Part shown: piece by piece, positions 49,301 to 62,720 of the stretch
Position numbering within the stretch: position 1 is the stretch's first letter
Layout of the letters: every line of letters begins with the position of its first letter
From: Burhinus oedicnemus
Taxonomy: Eukaryota > Chordata > Aves > Charadriiformes > Burhinidae
NCBI GenBank assembly: GCA_008921705.1
Contig: VFFE01008521.1
Location: forward strand, 1,826,094-1,890,093
Direction of reading: 5' to 3'
DNA length: 64,000 nucleotides
Translations under genes and position numbers: made by a program
The notes under the pieces: model-generated
Databases searched by the model: none
The model's input: only the letters and a program-made list of their open reading frames with translations
What the model was told of the DNA's origin: nothing

Positions 49301-51467
49301 TGATGTGAAGCAATATACCTTAGAGACAGACCAAGATTTTTTTCTGGCTGGTGGCATGACATGTGAGATGCTTGACACACACATGACTTCATCTCATAAT
49401 CATTTCTCTGTTTTCTCAAAGTTTAACTATATGCACCTTTGAAAGCCTGTTCAGATCAAACAGATTCAACTAGGTGCTCACTTTGGGCTTCAGGAATAAT
49501 ACCAGAAGTTAATGTTAAGCTACTATCAAATTCAACATAAGATAACTATTAAACATTCTTGGCACTTGTGGTGCTATACAGGTAGATTGTAAAATACGAG
49601 GTGTAAAATGAATGCACAGTGAATGCAAGGAAAGGGAACTTGACTATAACGGGCTTCTCCATATCACTGGGGGTAGTTTTAAGAAGTGTGAAATGCTTCA
49701 CACAGTACTTCATTCCCTTGGAATTTAATTCTGGGTGTTTTACAATTTTAAATATTTGAAAAATCTACAGAAAAATCGAGGTAAGTACAGCTTTTTAATT
49801 GTGATAAACAGAAGGATTTAATAATAAATCAACTATTCCTCCTGACAAACCCAAAGAACAAGGTTTGAAGGCAATGTATTGAAATCTCCTTTAAGAGCAA
49901 ACACAAACAATGTTCGTGATGCCTGGTCTTGGTCAAGCCATACTTAGGAAAGTCCTGGAGAGAAGAAATATTTTTGTCATATATGAAAAAACTGTGGGGT
50001 TAAGTAGACACGATCAGATTTTTAATGCATTGAAAATTGGTATCTAAAGACTTTATATGAATGTATTTCAACTTGGGAAGTATGGTGCTATGTCAGTTGT
50101 AATTCTAGACTACTAGTACTTGTAATTTGAGTAGCCTTATGTAATGTCTCGTATTTTTTCTGCTTGTAGAGTAGAAGGTTGGGAATGCCAGCAAGAGGAC
50201 TAATTATGAGAAAAGAAAGCTAAGTGTCCTCTGGTGCAAAACTTCATATGGATACTAATTTCTCACTAGACCTTTTTTGAATTCAGCACTTGTTCCTATA
50301 TGGGTAAATCATCTATGGGAATATTCAGTGACTGGACAGTATCATAAATAGCACAGAAGTGAAGTCAGTATTTTTTTTCCAAAAGAATATAAATGTCCTG
50401 TCTGTATTTTTGCCCATCTTTATTACATTTCAAAACTAAAAACTGTTGAGTGTTAATCAACATGTCAACCTGCTCATTTTAGGTACTGATAATGCAAGGA
50501 AGATTTGTAATGTAACCAAATGAGTCATTTCCAAATGATTTGATAAACGGCTGGGTGTATCTTCTCCATCTCTACATATCAAGTTTTTAATAAATGCTTA
50601 GTAGGTATTTTACACATCCCATGGCTATAGTTTAATTATCACAAAGTGTATTTATGGAATTGGGTATATAGAATCTCTATAATATATGCCTTAAAGACTT
50701 CTAGAAAACAAAAGTGCTCCCTGGATAGAAATGTTAAAGAGGAAACTCTTTAATGTGTTACTCAACTCAAGAATAAATAAGAGTATTTAAAAGCAAACCT
50801 GCCTCAGTAGAGTATTTCAGAGAAGTAAAGGTTAACAGATGAAGTAATTAAGTGATACTCAGTCCATAGCTGAAAGCAACAGAGCTACAACATGCAGGAT
50901 AGATTGTATCAGGTGGGAAGATTTTTTTTATGAGTAGAGAAAAAAGGTGAGACAATTAGATCCATACTGCTTGCTAGAAGTCATACAAAGGTTTCTGATG
51001 CTTTGGTCAGTGGTAAATTACTCTCTTAGTCTCCTGACTGCTGACATCAGTTCTTTGGAACAGTGGGCTGAAATTTTTCTAATACTGGATATTTCTGTAT
51101 TTGTTTGTTTGCTTATATATGTAACTTTGCATCGCCTGACTTTGAACTGCTTTGAAACTTGATGCAGAAGAAACCCTCTAACTTCTGTGTGGGTGTTCTA
51201 GAGATGAAATTTAATCACAAGAAACAAATCACAAAATAATTTAGAATTCTGCATTCGAGGTGCAATGCTCTAATACAGAACTATTTTTCCACGGCTAGTG
51301 TACAGGAAAAATGACTTATTTTTGATCTCTGTATGAGGGCTGGAGAGGTGATGGTTCAGGGAAGGTATCCATCTCTGATTCATCCTGCTTTTAGGGCAGG
51401 ATGGAACTGGCAGAAGTGTCTACAAGGTAACAATAAGCTGTTTTATTTTATGTGATATCAAAAAAAA

Positions 51468-51487
51468 NNNNNNNNNNNNNNNNNNNN
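51468..51487. other. Assembly gap of 20 N
   Basis: Twenty unknown bases after an A-run and just before a long T-run. As with the first gap, the length is probably a placeholder. The homopolymers suggest that a low-complexity or hairpin-forming sequence broke the assembly. Confidence 0.98.
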
Positions 51488-51496
51488 TGTTATTGG

Positions 51497-51502
<6 letters not shown>

Positions 51503-51528
<26 letters not shown>
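51503..51528. repeat. Poly(T) run
   Basis: Twenty-six T residues directly right of the gap. Read on the minus strand it is a poly(A) that could be the tail of an inserted transcript, but no such body is recognised to its right. Confidence 0.85.
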
Positions 51529-51529
51529 C

Positions 51530-53190
51530 TGTAGCAATAAGGAATAATGGTGTAGCACTTCTGAAAGTGTCTAAGAAATATGAATTAATCTGTTCTGCAT
51601 TTGGGAAGACTTTCTCTACATGTGTCGTATACTGATAACATTACTGAAGTCATTATCGTTATCTCTGAGCAAGTGTTTTCAAACATTTGATATCTTTTAA
51701 TAAGAAAAGCACAGTGCATTCTGTGTAAAAGAGCTGGCAAGATTCAGGTGTTGTGGTTACCCAGGAAGAGAACTAGGGGAACAGGAGAAGTACTGGGGAT
51801 TAAAAATCAAGATAAACAAAAAGAAGACATTCCATGCATAAAAGAAGACCCCTCCTGCATAGCATTATAAACATCATAATGGTGAATAAACATTGTTATG
51901 TTCTCTAGAGATATTTACCTATTCAAGTGTGGGATCATTGAGGGTAGAGCATTTTAATCTATTAATTTTGTAAACAGAATGCATCTGAATTTATCAAAGT
52001 GCTAATTAGGTGTATAAATCTTTGGGTAATATTAAAAAAAAAGCATAATAGGGGACCCAGATCTTTATCACATAAGAGAAAGTATTCAAATTCATTTTCT
52101 CTGAGGCAAGGTTGTTTTCCCTTTTGGATGTGTCTTTCTTGGTCAACATATTTATCTCCTCCCTCTGCCTCCTTGAAAATATTCTGAAAATACTCAAATA
52201 ATCAGAGAAAGATTCCATCACCAGTTTATGACAAATGTCCTACTACTAAGTAGGTGGTAAATTTGAATTAAGTTTCAGATACATACAGTGTTTTGATCTT
52301 TTAGAATATATTATAATTTACTGTGCCCAAAGGAGAAGTTTATAATGATTTTTTTTTTCCCTGGTAAATAAAGAATATTAAACTGATTCAAAAAGAGAAT
52401 AATGTATACATGGTTTTATAATGTATATACAGAGTAGTTGGATATGTCACTGAAGTTAATGAAATGCAGACAACCCAAACTTCTCTGGCTTACCCCTGAC
52501 TTTGGATAAACTATGTATTTGGCTACAGTTTTTATGAGGTCATAGTTTTTAATTGAAGTGTTTAAAATAGTAACTTTGAAACCACCATTATATAAAAGTT
52601 TTGGGTGTTTTTTCCTCATCCTTTTAATTTAAAATAGTTCATACTTGGAAAAATGGAAAAAGAAAACCCCCAAAACCAAACAAAAAACATTGTTCTTTCC
52701 CAATAGCTTTCCAGCTCTCCGGTATACCTGAGCTGAGCTTTGTTAAATTGCGTGACCAACACTGTACGGCCAGTTGTAAATAGCCTTGAACAGACCAGAC
52801 CTGAGAAGTCTGCCTAGAACAGCATAATCTGATGGGTTTGACCCTGGAACGCTGAGTCGTAAATTCTCATCTTCTTCTATGGCGTTGCTGCGTATAGGTT
52901 ACTTTGGCTGCTTCAACCACTCAGACTTAAAATAAAAAAAATAAAAAAAAATCAACTGCAGCAACTCTGTTTATAAGGTAGAATAGCAATCACCCGTCTC
53001 ACAGGGGTACTGTAGAGATTCAGAAGAGAACTGTAGTTTTCCACTGGATGTAACTCTAAAACATAGTTCACAGAAGTGTTAAACATAGATCACAGAGTGG
53101 AACATATCAATAAATTAACAAAATTCCCAATTTACTGAATATATGGATAGCGCCATTTTTAACTTGTTTTCTTCATAAAAGGGCTGTAAC
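51530..53190. other. AT-rich noncoding sequence
   Basis: Nothing recognisable except A-rich tracts near 52929-52950. Confidence 0.6.
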
Positions 53191-53194
53191 TTTA

Positions 53195-53435
53195 ATTATT
53201 TCATTTTAACTTTTGGCTTAATTTAACACTCCAGCTGCAAAAATGATTAATGAACCTGCAACTTTTTCATGCAGTGGTAGAAAATACTAATGTATAAAAT
53301 AGCGTGAAAGCACCACACTGCTTTTACCATGTTCCACAGACATTGCGCTTTCCTGGGAAACATTTTACAGTATATTAACTGCCTGATCATTGAGAATTAA
53401 TTATGAATTAATTTGTCTTCTTTTGCCTTTTCCTA
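53195..53435. promoter_or_regulatory. Candidate conserved noncoding element
   Basis: A non-repetitive AT-rich stretch with clustered homeodomain-type cores: TTTAATTATT near 53190-53200, ATGATTAATGAAC near 53242-53254 and GAATTAATTATGAATTAATT near 53393-53412, where TAATTA-like sites sit within 20 bases. A developmental enhancer is a reasonable guess; conservation was not tested. Confidence 0.3.
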
Positions 53436-53439
53436 AGTC

Positions 53440-56400
53440 AACTAAAACAGTAGCTGTGCTGTTACAGAACTGTGATTTGGAATGAAATAAAGGAGTGTAG
53501 CAGACTTCTGATTGCTCTTTTTCTTCAAAACTATAAACTGCAATAATTGTAATTTAATTAGGAGAAAATAATAGTTTAGTGTATCTTACCTGTTTATAAT
53601 CAGGACCACAGTGAACAACATTTTGCTATCATTAACAAAAAAGGAGTGATTTTTTCATTACAATAAGTAATTCTGCCACTTCCAAAATTAAATCATTGAC
53701 TTTTCAGTCTCTGGAAAGGAAAATACAGTATTGTTTCTATTCCTTTAATTCTTTGTAAGGTCTGAACTTGAATCAGACAAGGTTTTATTCTGGCACTGTT
53801 GTTACCTAAGTAGCAGTGAGGTGGGTAGTACAACAGCAATGCATACATTGTATTTACTTCAGCTTTAAAATTTTGCTTGACTAGGGAAATTATGGAAGGA
53901 TCACTTTCTCCTTTTATTGTGTATAATAGCAAGTTTGAAAACCAGCCTGCCCCATGTTAGCTTTGTCGTGGCAAGGAAAATCCATTCCTTCAGTCTTGGT
54001 CTCAGCCTGAAAACTTGCTGTAAGTTTCTAGTTTCAATAAATGCTGTGCCATGCCTCCAGCTCCATAAGGATCACATCTTCTTTCCATTGCCTCTGAAAA
54101 TTTGCTGCGGATCTGCTCCCTATTACAGGCAGTACTCTGTTTCCCTCAAAAGTCTTCCCAGTTCAGATAAGCAGCAGTAGGGGCAGGAAAACAGCAGTAC
54201 ACACATGGATTTACTTTAGCTGCTGTAGCACTTGGGTGTTGCCCATACCTCCAATACAGGCCATCTGCTCATTGCACCTCCCATGCAGGTTTCTCCAAAG
54301 GAAGGATGCACAGACATGCAAATTGCTCTCAGGGTGGCAAACTCTCCTCTTTGGTGCTGCAGCAGAGTAAAAGGAGCAAACCAAGAGCCAGCCTTCGGCT
54401 GTACTGCTATTTACATCTTTTCCAGTGGAATGAAACACACAATAGAGGTACAATGAACTGTAAGCAAGCAGCTTATTAGACCAATTGCCATACCATCTCA
54501 TCTAGATTGCTTGCCCAGTTCATTTCACTGTGGATTGCTGTTTATAATGCTGATTGATGTATCACCTCTGAATTAAACCTCCCCACTGACATCTTACAAG
54601 ACGTAACACTTAAAATGCCTGTGCCACTGCACACGTATAGCTAAGCTTTTTTAAGAGTGAGCAGCTCCAGAGGCTGCCAGCACTGCCCATTTACCAGGCT
54701 CCACTGTGAGCTGACCATGTTTTCCTGATGAATGGCTTGGAGAACGTGTGGCAATTAATTTCTTATTTTCCTACTGGGGCGGATGTCTTACATTGTGAGA
54801 AGGTACTTCAAAAAGGAGGTGTTCAGTGGGAACTGGGGATGCATTTGTGTGCTCTGTTCTCTGTGTATGATGTTAAATAATGAGTTTAAAGACTTACTGG
54901 GTTCCTGCTCTTCCCTCCTTCCTGAACCTTGGAAACAAAGACAGAGCTTTTCAGACAGGTGGAAGTCACCAGGAAAGAAGGTAAAGGTTTACGAAGTGCA
55001 GTGACTCAGGTCTTTCAGAGGCAGAGGAAGGAATGAAATGCGGTCCCTCATCTTTGTGAATATTTGTTGGGTGAGAGAAACCTGACAGATAATAACAAGC
55101 CCTCTCCTTGCTTGCCCTTAGTGCTGTTGTTGGGGTGATGTGTTATCTGTTCCAAGAACTTCATTCTCTGGCACGTGTGTAAGCTCCCCCTCTCATGACC
55201 ATTTTGTATTGCATCACAGGAATGGCTCTAGTAATGAATGAAGGCTACTCCGTTCCTATTACTGTCTACTGATCCTTGCCAGAACTCATCCTTCTGCAAA
55301 GTGTGCTGAACTGCCTCAGTTTAAGATAAAGCTCTATTATTCTAAATCACTCAAATAAAAAGAGAGTGAAACAGTACAGCAGGAAAATGCAAAAGATGAA
55401 ATTGTTTTAAAGAAGCCTTATCTGTAGGAATTAAGCTTGCAAATCCACCCAGGTGTGTGCAAATGCCTACGCAAGTTATTGAAGAGTGTGAGAAGGCTTA
55501 TGGGAAGCCTTATGGCTGGCGTTAGCCCCTTTTGTTATCGATGATGGGCATGGCAGATTGTAATAACCTTCAGGCTTAGTTACAAGAAAAAGCATTTTTT
55601 AGTGTAAGGAAAGCATGGAAGTAACGGGAAAGATAAGGAGACAATGTGCTTCCCCTCAGGGAAAAAAGCTGACTAAGAAGTCATCAGTGAATCATGAGAT
55701 TAAGAAAGATCATGAGTGCTGACTGACCTGGAAAAAAAAGCATTACATTTAAATCCTCTGCCTTCCTCCTTCTTCCTCATCCCATCCAGTTTCCACCCCC
55801 ACAACCAAGAATAAAGAACTGGAGGAAAAGGGAAAGATGGTCTAAATGTGATTTTGGAGCTCACTGAATTAGCTTCAGTTGGAGCTGTGACTCTTGAAAT
55901 GCTGTGACTCTCTGGAAGAGGGAAAACAGTATGGAGAGAACAGACATCATCCTCAAAAAGGACAAGATTTGTAAAGCCTAAATGGAGGCCAAACTATGTT
56001 TATGAAAATCTTATAATAGCTCTTAAGCTGTAAGGAAAGAAAACTAATTGCATTCATTCATTTAATTTTCAATAAACTTAAAACAATACCAGTCCATTTG
56101 CAGATGACTTCTTATACAGAAAACAGATTTTATATATGTCTACGAAATGTATTTTATATATATGTGATTTCAACTACTTCTGTCTCTATCAACCACTGCA
56201 GATTGATGGTTTCAGATTCCAGCTTTTATATTTTGAGATATAACATGAAATATGCTAAAGAAAATGCTTAGAGTGCATGTGCCTCTACAGGTACCATATA
56301 AAAATTTGTTTTGCTTCCAGGAACTGAGTGAAATTATAATACTTCGTATTGCTTTGATCTCTTTGTTGCTGCTTATTCTCATATTAAAGGAGAGGAAACT

Positions 56401-59400
56401 CTCTATAGTTTTATTGTATATTAAAAGACTAAGTTTAGAAACAGGGAACAATGGAAAACATTAATGAATTATTGATACAGCTTGCTTGTCACCTGTGTAT
56501 ATGGGTGCTTAGTTAGCGTGACTTTTATCCCCAGTTTATGCTACAGCGTCATATCTGAGAACCTGGATACAAGTAGTTATAAAATTACTTATAGTTAGAC
56601 TGTCTTGATAATAAAAATCAGCCTTAGTAAGGCTATGCAACACTCAAAAAAAAAAAGTTAAAAGCTGCATATGTTTTTAAATGTTCTAGCACCTCCGTGC
56701 TTTGGAAGAGGAATCTGAAATGTGATAAACGTAGTTTCCTCATATATAACATGTCCTGTGTGAAAGTGCCTATTATGTTTAATCAGTCTGCATATGCTAC
56801 AGAGCTACACAGACTTCTATAATTCAAAGTCTCTGAAAAATCTACTGATGCTTCATGTTTGTAGAGCATTTTTATGCTGACCTAATATGGCTTATGACTG
56901 CAGGAGCTGAACAGCTCTTCCTTGTAGTTGTTCCCTCCAGGAGGTCGTGCATTGCTTGAAGATCTAGGCAAGGGTATTTGTGGTCACATAGAAAAAAAAA
57001 AAAATTGTCTAGTGGCAGAAGAAAGGGAGAAAATATGAATACTGTGGTAGATGGAGACAGAAATGAGATCGGTAGCAAGTGCTTCTGGGAATATGGTCAG
57101 AAGCACAGACGACTAAGAAGTACAGATGACACAGACTAAGCAGGAGCCATGGATGTCAGAAAAGGTTAGGGGAGAAGGAAACTGAAGAAGAGCTTTCTAT
57201 AAATAATAAAGCACCGATACTTGCAAGTCCTGGAAACGTGGAGTTGTGAATAGCTTCATTAAAGAGCTGTCATATATGCTGGCAAAACTCATGTTGCCAC
57301 TCCAGCAGATCCCTATGAAGTTAGCAACTTTGTACTGCTACCTTTTACTGCCTTTCGGACATAAAGTCCACTGACCTGATTATTCAAGGTTAGGGTGTTT
57401 CTATGTTAACAAAGTCATTGCTTCATTTTGCCTAAAACAGAGAAGAAAGAATATAAATTTTATGTCCCAAAAGTCTTTTTAAACAACAGTAAGCTTTCAT
57501 TTTAGCATGAATAACTAAAATCTTACACTATTCTAGAATATAACCAAGTATGCAATCTTCATTTGTATCTAGTATCTATATCCATCATGAAAAAAAAATT
57601 TCATTACATGTTTCCAAACAATTTTTTGATAAGTTTGTTTTACAAGCTCTATTTACAGGGTTTTGGAGCTGTTGAACTAAAAAGGCCACATTTTGTATAC
57701 TGCCTCCAATCTACTTTACTGCTTGAGAGCTTTTGTAGGGAGTACTTGTAGGGGTACTCTGGTGGGAGCTTGAGGGGTACTGTAGGGAGGCCAGGTAGCT
57801 GCAAGAGGTGATGCTGAAGCACTGAGGTCAGATAAAAATGAAATAGTCTAGAAATATGTTCTCTTGTCCTCTGCTTTTCTTTTGTTTTCAGTATTTGTTT
57901 CAGAACTTGTATTAATGAATTACAAGTAACAGTCATCTTTGATACATCTTGATAAAGCCGTCTGTGAATGACCTGATAAACTCTAGGGTGTTCCAGTCCT
58001 TAGGATACAGAAAACGTCATTAGGCTTTACTGAATTTCTCAGGCAGCCATAGGTCAGCTGAGCTCACCTCAGACAAGTTTAGGGAATACTAAGTTTGAAG
58101 TGCATTCCACCCCATCACACACACTCACCTACAAGATTAAGGGACATAGCGACACTCTGGGCCTTTCTGTTTCTCAGCTACTCCCAGCTGGAACAGGAGG
58201 TGCCATGGAGGTAACAAGGCACGTATCACAAGGGGATATGAGAGCGGAAGAGGTCTGGGAAAATGATGGATCATGCAGACATGAAATGATAAACAGAACA
58301 TGAATTTAAAACTTTTGTAGTTGTCTGGAGATAGAATTTCTCCAGGATTTGTAAGAATTCACTTAGGAAATATTTTTTTATTTGCCTTCTGTGCATATCA
58401 GGGAGAATTGGAGTAAGTACTTTTGTCCTTTGAGATGTTCCTGGTCACAGGGAGAACAGCTGTCATTAACAGACAACCATTCATTTCTCTTGCCTTTGTA
58501 GAAATGCTTCCTGTTTAACCTCTGAGGAGAGAATGCAAATAGTTACACCGTGAGTCTTAAAAAAAACCACAGGCAAACTTTATTTCTCAATGGACAAGGG
58601 AAAATAGTTTGTGGAAAACACTGGAAAAGATGAGGGTTCTGGCCCAATGCATACTAGCTTTTAGTTCTAATTCTTCTACCTGACTGTATCAATTCTTATT
58701 TTTTACATTTCTGTGTATTAACCTTGTTGTTTCAAGGTGAGGAATTTACTTTCTGTTGAATGCTATATAGCTTTTCCCAGTGAAGGCACTAATTTATTCC
58801 ATGCTGGAGGGACACCATATCTTTAGCCTAATTTTCATTGATATCTTTTGCTCTATTATCAACACTAATCTGAAAACTGAGTAAAATCAATGTACACAGA
58901 AAATTAAATGATTTACTCAGTGCTCATTCAATGTTATCAGTCTCATAAAGATTCATAACATACAAAGCAGATATATGTCTATTTCCCTCTCCTAATCACT
59001 TTCAAAAGCTTTATTCCTGTCTCCTTGATGCTTTCATTTTGTGCCTACTGAATGCAGAAAAGAACATGTTTTGTGCTGGTTTATATCCTCTGCTATCTCA
59101 CCGAAATAGGTGGAATCCCGGAGATCATATACTAGGTACTAAATTTGTCCCAATAACTTTTGTAACAGTAAGGTCTTAGAGAATATTTTTAACATGTTTG
59201 AAAAAAGTGTCTCTGTGATACAGTTTCTGATAACATGATAATTTCATGTAAAACTTCCGGCTGTAGCACATCTTCAATATTGCAAAATAAAAACCTATAG
59301 TATACTTCTGCATGCAAGAGATGTGTTCCCAGTTCTATTCTAAAAATGTATGCACTTCAAGGATTATACATACAGTGACTGACTTAGCAATGTGTATTCA

Positions 59401-60150
59401 CTTGTATAATCTTTGCACAAGCAATCCTGTTGAAGTTAAAACTACCAGATACAATGCAATTACTCACATGCTTTAAGGCTGCATGGATCGTCACAATTGT
59501 ATTTTGCCCCTCAGCTAAAGGCTTGCTTCAGTTTCACCTGATAAAACCTTCCAGCTGAATGCTTCCCTGCTGTGAATATATATCTTGAAAGCTGACAAGT
59601 ATATAGCTTAAGAAGTAGAGAGCCAATTATAAACCAACAAACAATTTTTATGAAAAAGCAAATCTAGCTTGCTTTTAATATTATAACTCTCTTTTCAACG
59701 TTTTAGAACATTGGTCTTTACCTCTCTTTACAGCATTTGTTCTCAAGAAAGCCATGGCGGATTATAGATTTCTTGCTGATGGCAGGAGAAAGAAGAAAGA
59801 AAATGTGAACATTGTCAATACTAGCCTTAACAATGACCTTCGTTGTTGGGGCAAGAACTGAGGTCATATTTGGCACTTAGCCCCAGACTGTTCTGCAACA
59901 GTGCTCTGTCCCAGCGTGACTTTACCAAAGAGTTCTGCTCTCAAAACTGGAGAGAACTATTTGCAAAACACCAGTGCCAAAGCTGAATTTTCTGCTCTCT
60001 CAAGGACAATACATAGTCTGGCTGCATTCTAGGTTATATTGTGTCATGACTTCTGGGTACCTACTGTACACAGGCATACCGAGAGTATACGCATAATATA
60101 TCTTCCTTATGATATTAACAATGATTAAACTTTAAAAGTGAATGGTGCAC
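53440..60150. other. AT-rich noncoding sequence
   Basis: About 6.7 kb without recognisable exon, RNA gene or transposon. Frames are under 100 codons. A slightly GC-richer patch at 54180-54470 has overlapping short frames on both strands, treated as chance. Confidence 0.6.
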
Positions 60151-60154
60151 AATC

Positions 60155-60300
60155 TATTGCAGTAAACTGGCTTGGCTTTGCTAGGATAGCTGTCATAAAT
60201 TGATTTTACATGTCAATAGTGGCTATCAGCTAATTATATAATCTGGCTTTTTTATGTGCTTCACATGCAGCCTTACTTTTAGACAAAGCTGCCAACCGAA
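60155..60300. promoter_or_regulatory. Candidate conserved noncoding element
   Basis: A compact complex segment with ATTGATTTTACATGTCAATA (PBX/MEIS-like TGATT and TGTCA half-sites) near 60198-60217 and CAGCTAATTATATAATC just after. Its non-repetitive, site-dense texture resembles deeply conserved vertebrate enhancers. Inference only. Confidence 0.3.
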
Positions 60301-60309
60301 GAAGAAACG

Positions 60310-62280
60310 GAGTTTCCTTTTTTTTTTTCCTCCTTTCAATTACTTAACTACATACCCATATCCTCATCTTCTACTGAATGTAATTAGATGATTCTTAGGA
60401 AATTATTAAGAAGTCTTTGCAACATAGTTAAGCTTGTGAGTGAGCGAGCATGTGTGTGTGTGAGACAGAGAGTGGTGCTGGGAGTGGGGGTGTCGTCTTT
60501 GTTATTTGAGCGAACTGAGTTAATGAGTGGTTTCCCGCAAATACCCAAGTCTACAAGCCAAACCTATGAAGCATTTCCCCTCAGAGTATTATTGTAATAA
60601 GCACTGTCTTTCAGGGACTCCAATTCTCCATGCTGAATTTCTCTCCGCAGTACAGTGGAATTTTTGGCAGGAGCTAGCAAGGAGCATATGGGATCTCAGT
60701 ATTAGACAGAGATGTAGTACTGATGGAGGAAAGTATTGTGCCCTTACCTTGCAAGGATATCTTACGATGCATGGGAGTTATCCTGAGGTATCTAAACACC
60801 ATTCCTGATTTGGTCAATATCCAAAGCAATGATATAGAAGTACATCAGACAAAATGTTAGGGAAACAGATTTAATTAAGTGTTTTACTATTTATTTATAA
60901 TCCATAAAGTCATCTGTTGTCTTTGCATGCCTGTTTGAATCAAATGTGTATTACTTTACTGTGAAAAGTGCATGGACCTCAGCTCACACTCTGGCTCACA
61001 GAAATTTCTGCAGCTCCATGCAAGTCAGCAAAATAGCACAAATTTATACCAGTAACACTATGACCCAAATATTTGTTAAGCTAGTACGTGTCACCTCCTT
61101 ACACGTACACTTTCTACTGTGGATTTTTAGTATCAACTGGCTGCAGCATGTTTTCTGCTATTTAGCCCATGTATTGATTTAGCAGGCTGTATAATTACTG
61201 CTGTATGTGTCAAGACTATCCTAAGGTGATAATACCTTGTTCCCCTATTTCATTTCCCCCTACGCAAAAAAAGTAAAAAATAAAAAGGAAGTTTTACCAT
61301 TCTCTTCCTCTCTTTTTGTGTTGTCCTACCCACAAATCTAACTTAGTTTTCTTGGTGTGATAAAGCCCATCTGAATTAAGTTGCAATGTACTGTGCTCCA
61401 TAATTCAGAAACGTGAGTTTTATTGTTTTAAACACTTTTTAAAAAATTTGACATATAAATGGAAAGCTTCTAGCCGTTTATTTACCTGGTGAAGAATTTG
61501 TTATAATAGTCAGAAAACTGACTATAACATAAGAAAGAAATACTGTATAAAGACAGTTGAACTACATTGTTTACACACATCAGGTCTCATTCACTTGGAT
61601 TCATTTATTGTTTGTTCGATACGAGTCCTTTATGTGTATTAAAAATCATTTGATATAGCTTTTTCTCACTCATCAGCACTAGAGAGCTTGTAAAATGTAA
61701 TTTGCAGAGCTCTGTGACCAGCAGAATTGCTTAAGCAGTCTTAGCTTTTTTTTAATGAATGCTAGCCACCTAGCTTCACCTAAATAATACTCCTGTCTTT
61801 TTAATGGTTGTGATATTGAGCTCTATTTGCCTTTAAAACTTGAGTAAATATCATAGGCCTGCAAGAATAATTTGAGAAAGATTATTTACTCTTACCCCAT
61901 TCTTTTTTCTCTATTTTTCTTTTTCAAAGAAGATAGGTGTGGCTGCTAAATAGGAATATTAAACTGCATGGAAGTTAAGACAGTCATTGTTTCAAATCCA
62001 AGCATTTATGGGGTGAACGCTATAACCTTTGAAGTGCAAGAGAAAAAAGTTTTTAGGAGTGTTTAATAAGGGATGATTTTTTTTTTCCAGATACTTAAGA
62101 ACATGTTTAATCTGGTTTTGGGGAATCGGGTTTTTTTGTACAATTGAACTAAACAGGTTTTCTGAAGCTAGTTATCTTTTCTTCCAATGTAAAAAAGTCA
62201 GAAAATAAAGCACATTAATAGTCTTCAACTTTTTTCTTTGCAGTAGCTGTGGCTGGCCAAAATCAATCTCAGATTGGGGA
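60310..62280. other. AT-rich noncoding sequence
   Basis: A short TG run lies at about 60449-60462. Otherwise nothing is recognised. Confidence 0.6.
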
Positions 62281-62286
62281 ATTTCA

Positions 62287-62335
62287 CTTAATTTAATTTA
62301 ATTTAATTTAATTTAATTTAATTTAATTTAATTTA
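62287..62335. repeat. (AATTT)n pentamer microsatellite
   Basis: About ten nearly perfect AATTT units. Low-melting and likely length-polymorphic. Confidence 0.95.
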
Positions 62336-62429
62336 TTGCCAGTTAGCATAAAATTTTGATTACTGATTCTGGTATTAATAAACAGATAAACAATTAAACA
62401 TTTAGAGAAAAATACCTCATCTTCACTCC

Positions 62430-62720
62430 AGACACCTCTCTTCCCTGCTTCCTCCTCTCCAGTCCCCTCACCACACTTCGTGCTCCATCCCTTCGGTGAG
62501 GCGATGGGCAGCACAGGAGGTGGGGGCCAGTGTGTTGTGTTTCATTTGCTTTCTGCTGCTCCCTGTTTCTCACTCAACTCCTGCAGCATGGGTTCCTCCA
62601 TGAACCGTAGTGCCTTCAGGGGCTGTATCAGCTCAGGTGTCTCCTGCTGTATGTCCACCTGTGCATCCCCCTAATATCTTCTTTAGGTCTACAGCTTGAC
62701 CAGGGTGATTTTCTGGTCTA
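62430..62720. other. GC-richer patch, possible degraded repeat
   Basis: This patch of about 290 bases is richer in C and G than its surroundings. Phrases such as CATGGGTTCCTCCATGAACC and CCTTCAGGGGCTGTATC are reminiscent of sequences found in avian endogenous retrovirus internal regions. The resemblance is from memory and weak. No open frame longer than 64 codons is present. It may equally be unique sequence. Confidence 0.25.

Larger units (their letters stand above)
44885..51467. other. AT-rich noncoding sequence
   Basis: Holds the GGAGA repeat, the AGTCAGTTTGGGG duplication cluster and a TTTG repeat listed separately. No exon, RNA gene or large transposon is recognised over about 6.6 kb. 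The longest frame (49018-49419, 133 codons, minus) has no motif. Confidence 0.55.

Noticed and set aside
49018..49419. 133-codon minus-strand frame
   Set aside because: No motif, and part of it is covered antisense by another frame; likely chance.
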